Below are positions 33,931 through 42,794 of a stretch of 59,040 nt of DNA, piece after piece (position 1 is the first letter of the stretch; each line of letters starts with the position of its first letter). The notes under the pieces were generated by a model. It was given only the letters and a program-made list of their open reading frames with translations, was not told where the DNA came from and made no database searches. Source of the DNA: Candidatus Sabulitectum sp. (lineage in GTDB: Bacteria; Fermentibacterota; Fermentibacteria; Fermentibacterales; JCC-6); the NCBI GenBank assembly GCA_023145375.1, contig JAGLDY010000013.1:90868-149907 (forward strand), written 5' to 3'. Both the position numbers and the translations under genes were made by a program.

Positions 33931-34617
33931 AATATCAAGATCTCCGTCATCGAGAAGATCAAATTCGTCATCAATATCCTCATCCTCGTCAAGAGCAGCT
34001 CCACATTCCTCGCAGAAGAGTTTCTGAGGAGGGTTCTTGTGTGAGCATGATGGGCATTTGACAAAATCGTCATCTTCCTCGGCTTCATCAAGGTCAAGAT
34101 CGTCATCAAGGTCAAGTTCATCAAGGCTATCATCCTCAAGTTCAAGTTCTTCCTCGCCCTTTTGGGGTTCGGAAGCTTTTCCCCGGGTGGCATCCTCGAC
34201 ATCTCTGAGAACTTTCTTCAGATCGCCAAGCTCCGAGCGAAAACCATCAAGCTCGTTAGCAGTGTTGTTGCTCTGACTTGTGGCATCGGCAAGATCCTTC
34301 TGGAAAGATGCATCATTCTCATCATGTTCCCGGAGCCTTGCTCTGATCTGAAGCTCTTCCACAAGATCTGATTCATTCTGATGTTTCTGCTCGAGTTCAT
34401 CGATCTTCTTTGTAAGATCATCGACCTTGTCTTCCAGAGACCCCTTTTCGGCACCAAGCTTACCCAATACATCACCAAGTTGATTGTCGTAATCGCCTTT
34501 GATCCTGGAATAAACCCTCGGGTTTGTCTCCACCTTCATAGTCTCAAGATTAGACAGTCTTTCAGCAAGCTCAGCCCGGCTCGCCAGCAAATCCTGGATT
34601 TTCCTTTCCAGCGCCAT
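33928..34617 (-). CDS. Coiled-coil protein with acidic linker and C-terminal zinc ribbon
   Basis: A 229-residue cytoplasmic protein. Residues 1-140 are coiled coil (ALERKIQDLLASRAELAERL; LEDKVDDLTKKIDELEQKH). Residues 145-185 are extremely acidic (EEELELEDDSLDELDLDDDL). A zinc ribbon follows, CPSC...CEECG at about 188-206, and the tail is again acidic (DEDEDIDDEFDLLDDGDLDI). The coiled coil plus ribbon recalls the CdsZ/zf-RING-7 (C4-type zinc ribbon) proteins, but the order is reversed in detail. No enzymatic domain is present. It lies 62 nt downstream of holA on the same strand. Function unknown; a nucleic-acid or ribosome association is possible. Confidence 0.72.
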   Translation of the reverse strand: MALERKIQDLLASRAELAERLSNLETMKVETNPRVYSRIKGDYDNQLGDVLGKLGAEKGSLEDKVDDLTKKIDELEQKHQNESDLVEELQIRARLREHDENDASFQKDLADATSQSNNTANELDGFRSELGDLKKVLRDVEDATRGKASEPQKGEEELELEDDSLDELDLDDDLDLDEAEEDDDFVKCPSCSHKNPPQKLFCEECGAALDEDEDIDDEFDLLDDGDLDI

Positions 34618-34679
34618 TACCCCTCCATTCTCAAATGCCTTAATAATTCACAAGCCACCGTACACTACAATATCTTTCT

Positions 34680-35672
34680 TCATTCAACTGCCGATGTCAA
34701 GGCAAGAATAACTGACGCTATTGATGCCAGAGGATCAGCTCCTCTCTTGAGGCCAAGATCTGCAGATGCGAAAGACTCAAGCACCACCGAAGTTGCACAC
34801 TTTGAGGATTTGCGTGTATGCACCTCAATACCCCGCCACACGAACTGCGGGATACCAAGCTTTTTTGCCACTGCCTGTGGCGGTATCCCTCTTTGAAGCA
34901 ATTCTCTTGCAGATTGGACCTGCTTCCACTGGCTGTACAGAAGAGCAAGAAGTCTTATGGGTTCCTCTCCAGAACTCAGCAGAAGAGAAAGAGACACCAT
35001 TGCTGCCTCTTTCCTTCCGGACAAAGTCTCACTGCAGAACTGAAAGGCACTGGTTTCCTGAAGCCCGTGTACCGCCTCATACACAGCTGATGAGTTCACC
35101 TTTGCCCCTCTTCCGTGAAAGAGAGCAATTCGTATCACAACATCCGCAAGTCTCTCGAGTTTACCGGAAGCAATCGCCTCCACTGCCTGAGAGCCATCTC
35201 TTGTGAGAGTTATACCTTCTTCTTCAGCAAGGGTTCTGGTCCACTTCCACATCAGATTACTGAAAGGTTCCCAGCATGTAAAACTAACACCGGATGACTC
35301 CAGTACTTTAATAAATGAATTTGAAGGCTTTCTTCCACTGGTACGGCAGAAGAGGATATTGTCGAAACCACCCGCAACTATGCTTTCAAGCTCTTTCTTC
35401 TGGGATCTGGACAGCTTATCCACATCACCTATGATCACCAGTTTGCCAGGGCTGAACAGTGAGCCTTCGCTGAATATGGCAGTGAGGCTTACCTCACCCA
35501 GATCATCCGGCATAAGTCTGACAGTTTCAAAAGAAAGAGAAGATGCCCTGTCTCTCAAGGCATCAAGGAGTCTCCCTGACTGATAGTGTTCCTCGCCTGA
35601 AATCAGAAAAATATCACCACCGGCGGCAGATCGTGTTCTCTTCAACATGGACTCAAAGTTCTTTACTATCAA
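34680..35672 (-). CDS. holA: DNA polymerase III delta subunit
   Basis: Clamp-loader subunit that opens the beta sliding clamp. The TTG at 35672 is preferred: AGAGGT is placed 8 nt upstream and the N-terminus then reads IVKNFESMLKRTRSAAGGDIFLISGEEHYQSGRLLDAL, matching HolA. The 330-residue product contains the delta signature FLISGEE, VRLMPDDLGEVSLTAIFSEGSLFSPGKLVII (clamp-interacting wedge) and a C-terminal helical collar (PEESIRLLALLYSQWKQVQSARELLQRG-like segment, ending AVAKKLGIPQFVWRG). Sequence identity to characterised HolA is probably low but the order is right. It is close to the PpiD-like gene, divergent. Confidence 0.86.
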   Translation of the reverse strand: MIVKNFESMLKRTRSAAGGDIFLISGEEHYQSGRLLDALRDRASSLSFETVRLMPDDLGEVSLTAIFSEGSLFSPGKLVIIGDVDKLSRSQKKELESIVAGGFDNILFCRTSGRKPSNSFIKVLESSGVSFTCWEPFSNLMWKWTRTLAEEEGITLTRDGSQAVEAIASGKLERLADVVIRIALFHGRGAKVNSSAVYEAVHGLQETSAFQFCSETLSGRKEAAMVSLSLLLSSGEEPIRLLALLYSQWKQVQSARELLQRGIPPQAVAKKLGIPQFVWRGIEVHTRKSSKCATSVVLESFASADLGLKRGADPLASIASVILALTSAVE

Positions 35673-35753
35673 TTTCCAACACCTCTGGGGTCTTGCCCTT
35701 TGACTGCTGTTTTGCTTATTTTCCACCCTCAATTTAACAGAGGGGATACATTA

Positions 35754-37601
35754 ATGTTAACCTGGTTCAGAAACAATGCAAAGATATTCCTTATCGCTAT
35801 CGTTGTCATCTTCGTCGGCATGATCTTCCTTGAGTGGGGCCGCGGCGGAATACAGAATGTTCAAGCTGACGAACTGGTTGTAGGCACCGTTAACGGCACC
35901 GGTCTTCAGCCCACATCCTACGATTATGTACGCGATGAGGTCTACAACGGCATGAAGCTCCAGATGCAGAGAATGGGCGATCCTGACCCTGAGAATCAGC
36001 TCGCACTTATGTACAACGACATAAACAACACGGCATTTGAAGTGCTGGTTGATAGAACACTGCAGAGTGAATACCTGCGGCTCCTGGGTTGGGAACCGGT
36101 AAAAGTATCAATGGCGGAAGCTCTTCTCAAATCACAGCTCCAGCTGGTAGGTATAGAGGACCCGGACAGCTATATAGATGAATACAGAGGCGACCCAAAT
36201 TTTGGCTCAACCCTCTATCAGATGATCTCTCAGGCAGATATGGCTATGTATGACGCTGCGGTCTCCCTTGAAAATATGATATCAGCAAATGAGGTAGAGT
36301 TTCTTCTAGGGGATGTCATGACCACTGTTACCGCAAGATATATTCCCTTTAGTTCTTCACCGGAACTTCCCTCCAGCGAAGAACTCGAAACATTCTATGA
36401 AGCAAATACCAACCTTTTCGTCACCTCACCCGGTGCCCGGATAAGGTTTGCGACTTTCGCAGTTCAGCCTACTGAAGAGGATGTAAATGTAACCCTCGCC
36501 ATGGTGGATTCACTGGCGATCTCTGGTACAGGCCAACCGGATACATTCTCTATTATCAGAGAACAGCTTGAAGGATTTGCCGGATGGAACATAGATCTTG
36601 CCCCGGGTGACTTGTCACAACCGTTCATAGCGGCATCCATGAATCAAACCTCATTAAGTGCGGGACACTCTGTTGAGCTTCTCTCGGTGAGGAATTCAGC
36701 TGAAGACACCACAGGCAGCAATGATACTCTCACACTGGTTCACTGGGAAATTCCTCTTTTCCCCGGCTATAGAACTGTCAGAGCAACTTTCTGGGATCTG
36801 GAAGAAGAAGCAGAGAACATTCTTCTCACAGAATTCCCTGTTCATGACCAGCAGGCACTTATGGATTACGGTGAATTGATCATCGACCTTAACACTGTTC
36901 CATCTGCCGATATCCCTCAGTCCCTGATCTCTTTTGCAACAGACTCCATCTGGATGGACAGCATAGGCCCTGTTTTCTATGTCCCAAGCTTTTCCACCGG
37001 CTACCCTGCCCTGATGGTTGCCAGAAAACTTGAAGATGTTCCCGGTGGCCAGCTCAGCTATCAGGAAGCTCTTGACAACAACAGCATTCTTCTGGAGCTC
37101 TATTCTCAAAGACAGAGTGAGGAATCTCTCGCTCTTGCGTCAAGCGCTCTTGAAAGCATTGTTAGCAGTGGAAATGGTCTTGTGGCCTGGGCGGAAGCTG
37201 AATCAATTGAAGTCTACGATACTCAGCAGTTCACCCCTGTCTCTATCAGACAATGGGCTGCTTCAGATCAAGCTGCGTACCGTGGCCTTTTAGGATGCAC
37301 TGATTTTGCCGACTTCTCCCTGATGGCCCCGGAGTTCACGGTTCTCGGACCGTTCAGCAACAATGGAGTTTCATATCTTGTGGAGATCGTGACTAGAACT
37401 GAACCGCAGATGCCTGAAACCGGACCGCAGCTGGCAGGTTTTTACCTGTCTGTACAGAGCAGTCACCATCAGCTTTACTCCGGCAGACTAATGAGTGCAA
37501 TGCGGACAAATGCAGAGATAGCTGACCAGAGAATCCAGTACTACAACACCATGGATTCTCTTAGAGCGGAGTATGCGGCAACCCAGGAAGCCATGGAGTA
37601 G
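35754..37601 (+). CDS. PpiD/SurA-N-like membrane-anchored periplasmic chaperone, parvulin domain degenerate or absent
   Basis: A 615-residue protein starting at ATG 35754 with AGAGGGG upstream. A single N-terminal anchor (WFRNNAKIFLIAIVVIFVGMIFLEWG) is followed by a SurA_N_3-type chaperone region (VGTVNGTGLQPTSYDYVRDEV, then QLALMYNDINNTAFEVLVDRTLQSEYLRLLGWEPVKV). This is the PpiD architecture. However, the HIL and GYHI hallmarks of a parvulin isomerase domain are not present where expected (residues 250-345), so it is probably a holdase only. The long C-terminal part (LMAPEFTVLGPFSNNGVSYLVEIV) contains a second degenerate parvulin-like unit. Role: folding of exported proteins near the translocon. 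Confidence 0.82.
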   Translation: MLTWFRNNAKIFLIAIVVIFVGMIFLEWGRGGIQNVQADELVVGTVNGTGLQPTSYDYVRDEVYNGMKLQMQRMGDPDPENQLALMYNDINNTAFEVLVDRTLQSEYLRLLGWEPVKVSMAEALLKSQLQLVGIEDPDSYIDEYRGDPNFGSTLYQMISQADMAMYDAAVSLENMISANEVEFLLGDVMTTVTARYIPFSSSPELPSSEELETFYEANTNLFVTSPGARIRFATFAVQPTEEDVNVTLAMVDSLAISGTGQPDTFSIIREQLEGFAGWNIDLAPGDLSQPFIAASMNQTSLSAGHSVELLSVRNSAEDTTGSNDTLTLVHWEIPLFPGYRTVRATFWDLEEEAENILLTEFPVHDQQALMDYGELIIDLNTVPSADIPQSLISFATDSIWMDSIGPVFYVPSFSTGYPALMVARKLEDVPGGQLSYQEALDNNSILLELYSQRQSEESLALASSALESIVSSGNGLVAWAEAESIEVYDTQQFTPVSIRQWAASDQAAYRGLLGCTDFADFSLMAPEFTVLGPFSNNGVSYLVEIVTRTEPQMPETGPQLAGFYLSVQSSHHQLYSGRLMSAMRTNAEIADQRIQYYNTMDSLRAEYAATQEAME

Positions 37602-37621
37602 GTCTAACACACAGATCCCTG

Positions 37622-37651
37622 AAACCCCGCTTTTACAGGCGGGGTTTCTTT
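37622..37651. terminator. Bidirectional terminator between the PpiD-like gene and the ABC permease gene
   Basis: AAACCCCGC (37622-37630) and GCGGGGTTT (37639-37647) form a perfect 9-bp stem with an 8-nt loop, followed by CTTTA on the plus strand. The stop codon of the convergent permease gene (37633-37635) lies in the loop, so the hairpin serves the plus strand gene and sits at the very end of the minus strand one. Confidence 0.75.
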
Positions 37652-38565
37652 ATGAGCAGATAGAGAAAGAAAGGCCCACCCAGCAGGGAAAGGATGACAC
37701 CGATGGGGAGTTCAGCAGGAGATATGACAACACGGGAGAAAACATCCGCCCAGAGCATAAGCACAGCCCCGCCCAGCGCGGAAAGAGGAAGAAGCCTTCT
37801 GTAGTCCCCCCCCACCAGTCGTCTCATGGTGTGGGGGACTATAAGCCCCACAAAACCTATGGGACCCACTGCCCCCACTGCACCACCGGCAAGAACAGCC
37901 GCAGCAAGCAGAAGAAGGAACCTTTCCCTGATGGTATTAACACCCCGTGATTCAGCCATTTCAGTTCCTGCGAGGAACTGATTCAATGTGCCTGTCTTCA
38001 GCAGTGCAGGCAACATCCCTGCTATCAGGAACGGCAGGAGAAAAATAACTCTGCGGTAACCCGCAATCGCAAGATCACCCATCATCCATCTCACTATCTC
38101 AACAAGACGGGAAGCAGGGCTCATGTATTCAATAAGAAGAAGGACGGAAGCTCCCAGAAGATTCACTGTTACTCCGGCAAGGATCAGACCCGAGTGATCT
38201 CTTCGGTTGCGACCGGCAAGGAACCAGGTAAGAGTTGAAGCTGCAAGCGCCCCTGCAGTTCCGGATAGATAGACAAGGAATATCGGCAGCGAAATGCCTG
38301 AAAGAATGATAAAGCCTGCTGTTACACCAGCCCCTGCGCTGATTCCCAGCGTGTAAGGAGTTGCAAGAGGATTCCGAAGCACCGCCTGAAGAACACAACC
38401 TGAGACTGCAAGACTTGCTCCTGCAGTGACAGCAAGAAGGATCCTCGGCAATCTGAGATAGACAAGCACCTGCCGGGGAGCATCCCAGCCTAAAGGACCT
38501 GTGGTAAGAGAAACGATGATCCCGGCGACTGCCAGGATGACCAGGATGAGGATAGTCCTCTTCAT
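37633..38565 (-). CDS. FecCD/BtuC-family ABC transporter permease
   Basis: Inner-membrane permease (310 residues, about nine to ten helices) of the type II importers for cobalamin, haem or ferric siderophores. Seen: LVYLRLPRILLAVTAGASLAVSGCVLQAVLRNPLATPYTLGISAGA, the family's cytoplasmic loop, then RGVNTIRERFLLLLAAAVLAGGAVGAVGPIGFVGLIVPHTMRRLVGGDYR, the coupling-helix region, and a final LPIGVILSLLGGPFFLYLLI. It overlaps the ATPase gene by 4 nt. The window gives no substrate clue; cobalamin or iron chelate are both plausible. No cobalamin riboswitch is visible. Confidence 0.92.
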   Translation of the reverse strand: MKRTILILVILAVAGIIVSLTTGPLGWDAPRQVLVYLRLPRILLAVTAGASLAVSGCVLQAVLRNPLATPYTLGISAGAGVTAGFIILSGISLPIFLVYLSGTAGALAASTLTWFLAGRNRRDHSGLILAGVTVNLLGASVLLLIEYMSPASRLVEIVRWMMGDLAIAGYRRVIFLLPFLIAGMLPALLKTGTLNQFLAGTEMAESRGVNTIRERFLLLLAAAVLAGGAVGAVGPIGFVGLIVPHTMRRLVGGDYRRLLPLSALGGAVLMLWADVFSRVVISPAELPIGVILSLLGGPFFLYLLIKKPRL

Positions 38566-39350
38566 ACATCCCTCCCTGGAAAAACGATCCAGCTTCCATC
38601 AGGAGAGTTGCGTCTGACCTTGACAGGCGTTCTGTAAACCTTTGAAAATAGATCGCCTGACAGAAATACTTCCTCAGGTGTGCCGGCAGCCACAGCCTTC
38701 CCTTCCGAGAGAAGAAGAACATTATCAAAAGCATTCCCGGACATCTCAATCCTGTGGGTTGTGGCTAGAACGATCATCCCGCCTGCAGCCAAATCGGAGA
38801 GGAGTTTCCATAGCTGGGCACCATGACCGTAGTCAAGAGATGATCCAGGTTCATCGAGCAGAATAACCTCTGTTCTCTGGGAAAGCACAGCTGCAAGGTT
38901 CACCAGTCTGCTCTCCCCCCCGGATATCTCATCTGTAAACTTGTCTGCAAGATGACCGGCACCAACCATATTGAGAGCATCAAGAGCAATCTCCACATCC
39001 TCAGACGAGTCTCCCGACCAGGCGTTCCTGTGGGGAAACCGGCCGAGCAGAACTGTTTCAATAGCTGTTAAGCCTGCTGGTATCGGTGGAGACTGAGGAA
39101 GATACGCTATTCTGCCTGCTCTCTGGTCCCTTCTCATTAAATGAATATCAAAGGAGTCAAGGGTGACAGCCCCACTGCTGTAAACTCCTGGAAAAGACAT
39201 GATGCCCTTAAGCAGGGTGCTCTTCCCACTTCCATTGGGTCCAATAACTGCAGTAACACTACCTCCGGTGATCTTCATTGAAACCCCTGAGACCGCTGGA
39301 ATACTCGGAGAGTAACCTGCGCTGAAATCTTTCAGGATCAATTCAGACAT
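38562..39350 (-). CDS. ABC transporter ATP-binding protein (BtuD/FecE-like)
   Basis: ATPase subunit (262 residues) powering the permease encoded next door. All motifs are present: Walker A GPNGSGKST, Q-loop YLPQSPP, signature SGGE within TDEISGGESRLVNLAAVLSQ, Walker B VILLDEP with the D-loop GSSLD, and the switch His in VLATTHRIEM. A C-terminal extension of about 40 residues (GTPEEVFLSGDLFSKVYRTPVKVRRNS) matches the BtuD/FecE subfamily. It overlaps the binding-protein gene upstream (13 nt) and the permease downstream (4 nt), so all three are translationally coupled. Confidence 0.94.
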   Translation of the reverse strand: MSELILKDFSAGYSPSIPAVSGVSMKITGGSVTAVIGPNGSGKSTLLKGIMSFPGVYSSGAVTLDSFDIHLMRRDQRAGRIAYLPQSPPIPAGLTAIETVLLGRFPHRNAWSGDSSEDVEIALDALNMVGAGHLADKFTDEISGGESRLVNLAAVLSQRTEVILLDEPGSSLDYGHGAQLWKLLSDLAAGGMIVLATTHRIEMSGNAFDNVLLLSEGKAVAAGTPEEVFLSGDLFSKVYRTPVKVRRNSPDGSWIVFPGRDV

Positions 39351-40186
39351 TGTGCTATCCCAACAATAAGTTCCCTCAGCCTTGCCCCTGGAATAAGAAC
39401 ATGATCCCCTGACAGGATGGCCACATTTGAATCATCAAGCCCGTTGCTCCTCCATGATCTCAGCAGAGTCTCACCTGCCTCGTAAGGGTCCAGGATTATT
39501 ACTCTGTCCGGAGCAATGGACAGTATACCCTCAACTGAGACTGAGGGATAACTCCCTGTTTCGGGAGCGGCAAGAGTACAGCCGCAACCGTTAAGAATAT
39601 CGAAGTAGAAAGTATCCTTTCCGGCGAGAGTGATCGCACCGTCACCCTTCAGGTAAACAACTATCATCACCTCTGGAGAATCAGCTGAGAACAGTAGAGA
39701 GAGAGAATCCATGGTCTGCTCGATCTCACCACTGAAAGCTGTAAGGTCCGCCTCAGGGTAAAGGTGCTCAACTCTGCTGCAGGATTCAAAAACATCATCA
39801 AGACTATCAAAAGAATACTGGTAATATGGAATACCGAGTCTTTCAGCAATATCCAGCAATGACTGATTCGTACCCACCACATGAATTGAAGTAGCACCCA
39901 GTGATGTGATCAATTCAAGAGATGGTGAGAGAAAATCTCCAGCCACTGGAAGTTCAGACGCCTGGGAAGGCCAGGTGGAATACCTGTCGACAGCTGCCAC
40001 TCTCCAGAAGGCACCTGAAAGGTAAAAGATCTCCGTGAGAGAAGGTCCGAAGAGAATCACAGAGGTGTCAGCATACAGCGAATCATCCTGAACCGCCTCC
40101 GCGGAGTGGCTCTCCCTACCGCAACCAGTCAGAAAGATCAAAGTCGCTGATATCATTGCGTAGTATCTTGATGGAAGCTTTCTCAA
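39338..40186 (-). CDS. BtuF-like periplasmic substrate-binding lipoprotein
   Basis: Predicted lipoprotein (lipobox LTGC) of 282 residues from TTG 40186, or 272 from ATG 40156; the TTG form has the better basic n-region (RKLPSRYYAMISATLIFLTGC). It belongs to the cluster A-II/BtuF-FhuD-like class: ILFGPSLTEIFYLSG, RYSTWPSQASELPVAGDFLSPSLELI, then a long backbone helix and NGCGCTLAAPETGSYPSVSVEGILSIAPDRVIILD. The conserved Glu pair that contacts the permease is present near the two domain tips (EIFY, EGIL). The gene start lies inside the sigma-factor gene, overlapping it by 71 nt, which links transporter expression to that operon. Confidence 0.88.
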   Translation of the reverse strand: MRKLPSRYYAMISATLIFLTGCGRESHSAEAVQDDSLYADTSVILFGPSLTEIFYLSGAFWRVAAVDRYSTWPSQASELPVAGDFLSPSLELITSLGATSIHVVGTNQSLLDIAERLGIPYYQYSFDSLDDVFESCSRVEHLYPEADLTAFSGEIEQTMDSLSLLFSADSPEVMIVVYLKGDGAITLAGKDTFYFDILNGCGCTLAAPETGSYPSVSVEGILSIAPDRVIILDPYEAGETLLRSWRSNGLDDSNVAILSGDHVLIPGARLRELIVGIAQCLN

Positions 40187-41096
40187 TCTGTCGAGTCCTT
40201 TCTACAGATAGACCCAGTATCTCTGCAATATCAGCCATTCTGTGGATGTCTCCATCCAGCATACCATAGCGCATTACGAGAATAAACTTTGCCCTCTTGT
40301 CGAGTTTTCTTAGAGCATCCTCCAGAAGTTCGTTAAAAGGAAACGCATTAGACTCCAATGCGGAGGAAGCAAGCTGTTCCTCAAGAGGAATGCCGGTGCT
40401 GCCGGCAGGGCTGTGGATGGGATCAACTTTCTCTGATAGACTGAGCAGAATCGACCAGTCCATGTTCCCCCCAGTCTCCATCTCAATTTCATGAGGTACC
40501 GGGTATCTGCCTTTATTCGAGGCGAAATCATCAATTATTTCTTTCAGATATCTGCCTTTACTGATAATATGTGCAGGTACTCTCACCAGTCTGTGCTGCT
40601 TCTCCAGGGCAAGGATCACTTTCTTCCTGATCCGGATAAGTGCATAGGCGAGAAAGCCTCTGCTACCGGAAAAATCAAATCTTCTTACAGCATCAAGAAG
40701 ACCCTCGCACCCCTCCTGGACAAAATCCATCTCCTCCAGAGCACCTGTAACACCACGGGCATACCGCCTTACAACCATGAGTACAAGACGAAGATTACCC
40801 TCAACAAGCTCAGCTTCAGCATCCAGGAGGCATTCAATGCAACTCTCCGCTTCTGCCTTCACAGAAAGATCCAAAACCTTTTGGAGTTCACTGTAAGCCA
40901 GCTTCTGCACCATGGTCCAGTCGCCCTTACCAGCAAGTTCTGCCGGAAGATGCAGCAGGTTGAGAAGCTTCAATCTCTTTTCGTTAATGGTATGTGCCAG
41001 CTGGATTCTTCTCTTCTCATTTGAAACCGCTGCTGAATCCACAACAGAGTGAAAGTTCTTCCGTGTATCAGAGGCAACGGTTTTCTTATGGTTCAT
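40116..41096 (-). CDS. Sigma-70 family RNA polymerase sigma factor, divergent, downstream of dnaG
   Basis: A 326-residue sigma factor; start ATG 41096, 11 nt inside dnaG. Region 2 is at about residues 105-190 (LVEGNLRLVLMVVRRYARGVTGALEEMDFVQEGCEGLLDAVRRFDF), then RGFLAYALIRIRKKVILALEKQHRLVRVPAHI. Region 3 follows, and region 4 is clear at about 270-322 (LDKRAKFILVMRYGMLDGDIHRMADIAEILGLSVERTRQIEKASIKIL), with a normal helix-turn-helix. However, the DNA-melting core of region 2.3-2.4 departs from housekeeping RpoD (FLAYALIRIRKKV where YATWWIRQAI is usual), and region 1.1 is absent. The position is that of rpoD in macromolecular operons. Confidence 0.88.
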   Translation of the reverse strand: MNHKKTVASDTRKNFHSVVDSAAVSNEKRRIQLAHTINEKRLKLLNLLHLPAELAGKGDWTMVQKLAYSELQKVLDLSVKAEAESCIECLLDAEAELVEGNLRLVLMVVRRYARGVTGALEEMDFVQEGCEGLLDAVRRFDFSGSRGFLAYALIRIRKKVILALEKQHRLVRVPAHIISKGRYLKEIIDDFASNKGRYPVPHEIEMETGGNMDWSILLSLSEKVDPIHSPAGSTGIPLEEQLASSALESNAFPFNELLEDALRKLDKRAKFILVMRYGMLDGDIHRMADIAEILGLSVERTRQIEKASIKILRNDISDFDLSDWLR

Positions 41097-42789
41097 GGAT
41101 CCCGCCACCATCAACAAGTTCTTCAAGGGTTATGGCTTTCTCCTCCGGAGTGGCACTGGAGAGTTTCTTTCGCAACTCTTTCCGCCTGGGGAGTTCTCTC
41201 CTCTTTTTTTCAATTCTTTTTTTCAGCATGCTGATCTCCCGGGATGTAACAGATTCCAGAACACCTGCAATGTCCGCACAATCACCGGCAATATCCTCTG
41301 CAAGTTCACCAAAAGCCACAGTGGAATAGCCCTTCTCTATCTGTTCCTTAAAGGCAGCAAGGATCACAACAGCCCTCTGAGATGCCAGATCTTCAGCTTT
41401 CAGGAATCCAATGAGTTCTCTGTCCAGTATACCTCCTGCAGTGATCGCTCTCAGAATACTCCTGTCTCCGCTGTTCATTTCTCCCTTTGATCTTCTGCGG
41501 ATATGTGTTGATGTTTTCTTTGAGTCCTTGATGGCATCAACTGACTTTTCAAGAGCTGTTCTGGAGTACCCGGTGAATCTCTCAACTTTCCTCTGGAGAT
41601 CCTCCTCAACCAAAGGGCTGCTTGAAGATGCAACGACTTCAAGAAGTCGTCTGGCGATCTTTATCCTGGCTGGCCCAACAGGCATCCTGCCACCGAGAAG
41701 TGAGAAGCAGAATGACACAGGGTCCACAGCTGAACTTAGAAGCTCTTCAAAAGCCTCCTTCCCCCGGGACCTAATGAAATCATCCGGATCCATGTTGTCC
41801 GGAATATTCACAATAAGGGGAAATGCCCCCTGGGCCAGTAAGATCTCTGAGGCTTTAACGGCCGCCTTGCCACCGGGAGAGTCCCCGTCAAAACATATGA
41901 AAATATTGTCAGACATCCCCTTGAGATTCCTGGCCTGCTTTTCGGTAAGTGCTGTTCCACTGGTTGCAACAGTACCAGACAGGTCAATTGAAAGCAGACG
42001 GGCATGATCGAAGTACCCCTCAACAAGAATGACCTTATCCGATTCCCTTACACCATTGTAAGCAGTACTGAAGCCATACAGAAAGGAACCCTTTTTGTAG
42101 ATGCTGGTCTCGGGACCGTTGAGATACTTAGGTACAGCCTCACCGAAACCCCTTGCACCAAAAGATACAACCCGACCCCTTCTGTCCCTGATAGGGAATG
42201 TCACCCGTTTTCTGAATCGGTCATAGGGATTACCTTTGTCGGTGATAACAAGCCCTGCATCGCTCATTACCGAGACTGAATAGCTCAGGTCTCGAAGATG
42301 GGTGAGAAGAGTGTTTCCACCTGGAGCATACCCGATGCCGATCTGCAGAACGCCATCATCCACATCTCTGTCTCTTAGATATTCCCTGGCTTGTTTTCCC
42401 TCTGGCCCGTTAAAACAATCCCTGTAGAATTCCTGAGCTGCAGTGAGAACTTCGTACAGTCCTTTGGAAGCTCCTGCAGATACCATTCCAGCTTTTGATT
42501 GCTGAATGTCAATACCGTTCTCTTCAGCAAGTTCTCTCACAACTTCCATAAAACCCAGATTCTTGATCTTCATCAGGAAGCTGATTACATCCCCCCCCTC
42601 TCCGCACCCGAAGCATTTCCAGGTATTCTTGACTGGAGAGACAAAGAAACTAGGGGTCTTCTCCTTGTGAAACGGGCAAAGTCCTTTCCAGGAGTTGCCT
42701 GATTTTTTTAGTTCCACATACTGCTGAATTGTTGAGATTATGTCAGTTGATTCTTTAACAAGCTCCACATCAACTGGTTTGTAAGCCAT
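41086..42789 (-). CDS. dnaG: DNA primase
   Basis: Makes RNA primers for replication forks. 567 residues: a CHC2 zinc domain (CPFHKEKTPSFFVSPVKNTWKCFGCGEGG), the RNA-polymerase core with VTFPIRDRRGRVVSFGARGFGEAVPKYLNGPET, and a TOPRIM fold with VILVEGYFDHARLLS and FICFDGDSPGGKAA, which hold the metal-binding acids. The C-terminal helicase-binding part is shorter than in E. coli. The start is ATG 42789. The order mutS2-dnaG-sigma factor is tight, with a 5-nt gap upstream and an 11-nt overlap downstream. rpsU, the usual first gene of such operons, is not here. Confidence 0.96.
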   Translation of the reverse strand: MAYKPVDVELVKESTDIISTIQQYVELKKSGNSWKGLCPFHKEKTPSFFVSPVKNTWKCFGCGEGGDVISFLMKIKNLGFMEVVRELAEENGIDIQQSKAGMVSAGASKGLYEVLTAAQEFYRDCFNGPEGKQAREYLRDRDVDDGVLQIGIGYAPGGNTLLTHLRDLSYSVSVMSDAGLVITDKGNPYDRFRKRVTFPIRDRRGRVVSFGARGFGEAVPKYLNGPETSIYKKGSFLYGFSTAYNGVRESDKVILVEGYFDHARLLSIDLSGTVATSGTALTEKQARNLKGMSDNIFICFDGDSPGGKAAVKASEILLAQGAFPLIVNIPDNMDPDDFIRSRGKEAFEELLSSAVDPVSFCFSLLGGRMPVGPARIKIARRLLEVVASSSSPLVEEDLQRKVERFTGYSRTALEKSVDAIKDSKKTSTHIRRRSKGEMNSGDRSILRAITAGGILDRELIGFLKAEDLASQRAVVILAAFKEQIEKGYSTVAFGELAEDIAGDCADIAGVLESVTSREISMLKKRIEKKRRELPRRKELRKKLSSATPEEKAITLEELVDGGGIHEP

Positions 42790-42794
42790 AGTAA

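Noticed and set aside
39338-41096. Cobalamin riboswitch before the BtuF/C/D-type genes
   Set aside because: The start of the binding-protein gene lies within the sigma gene; there is no leader to hold it.
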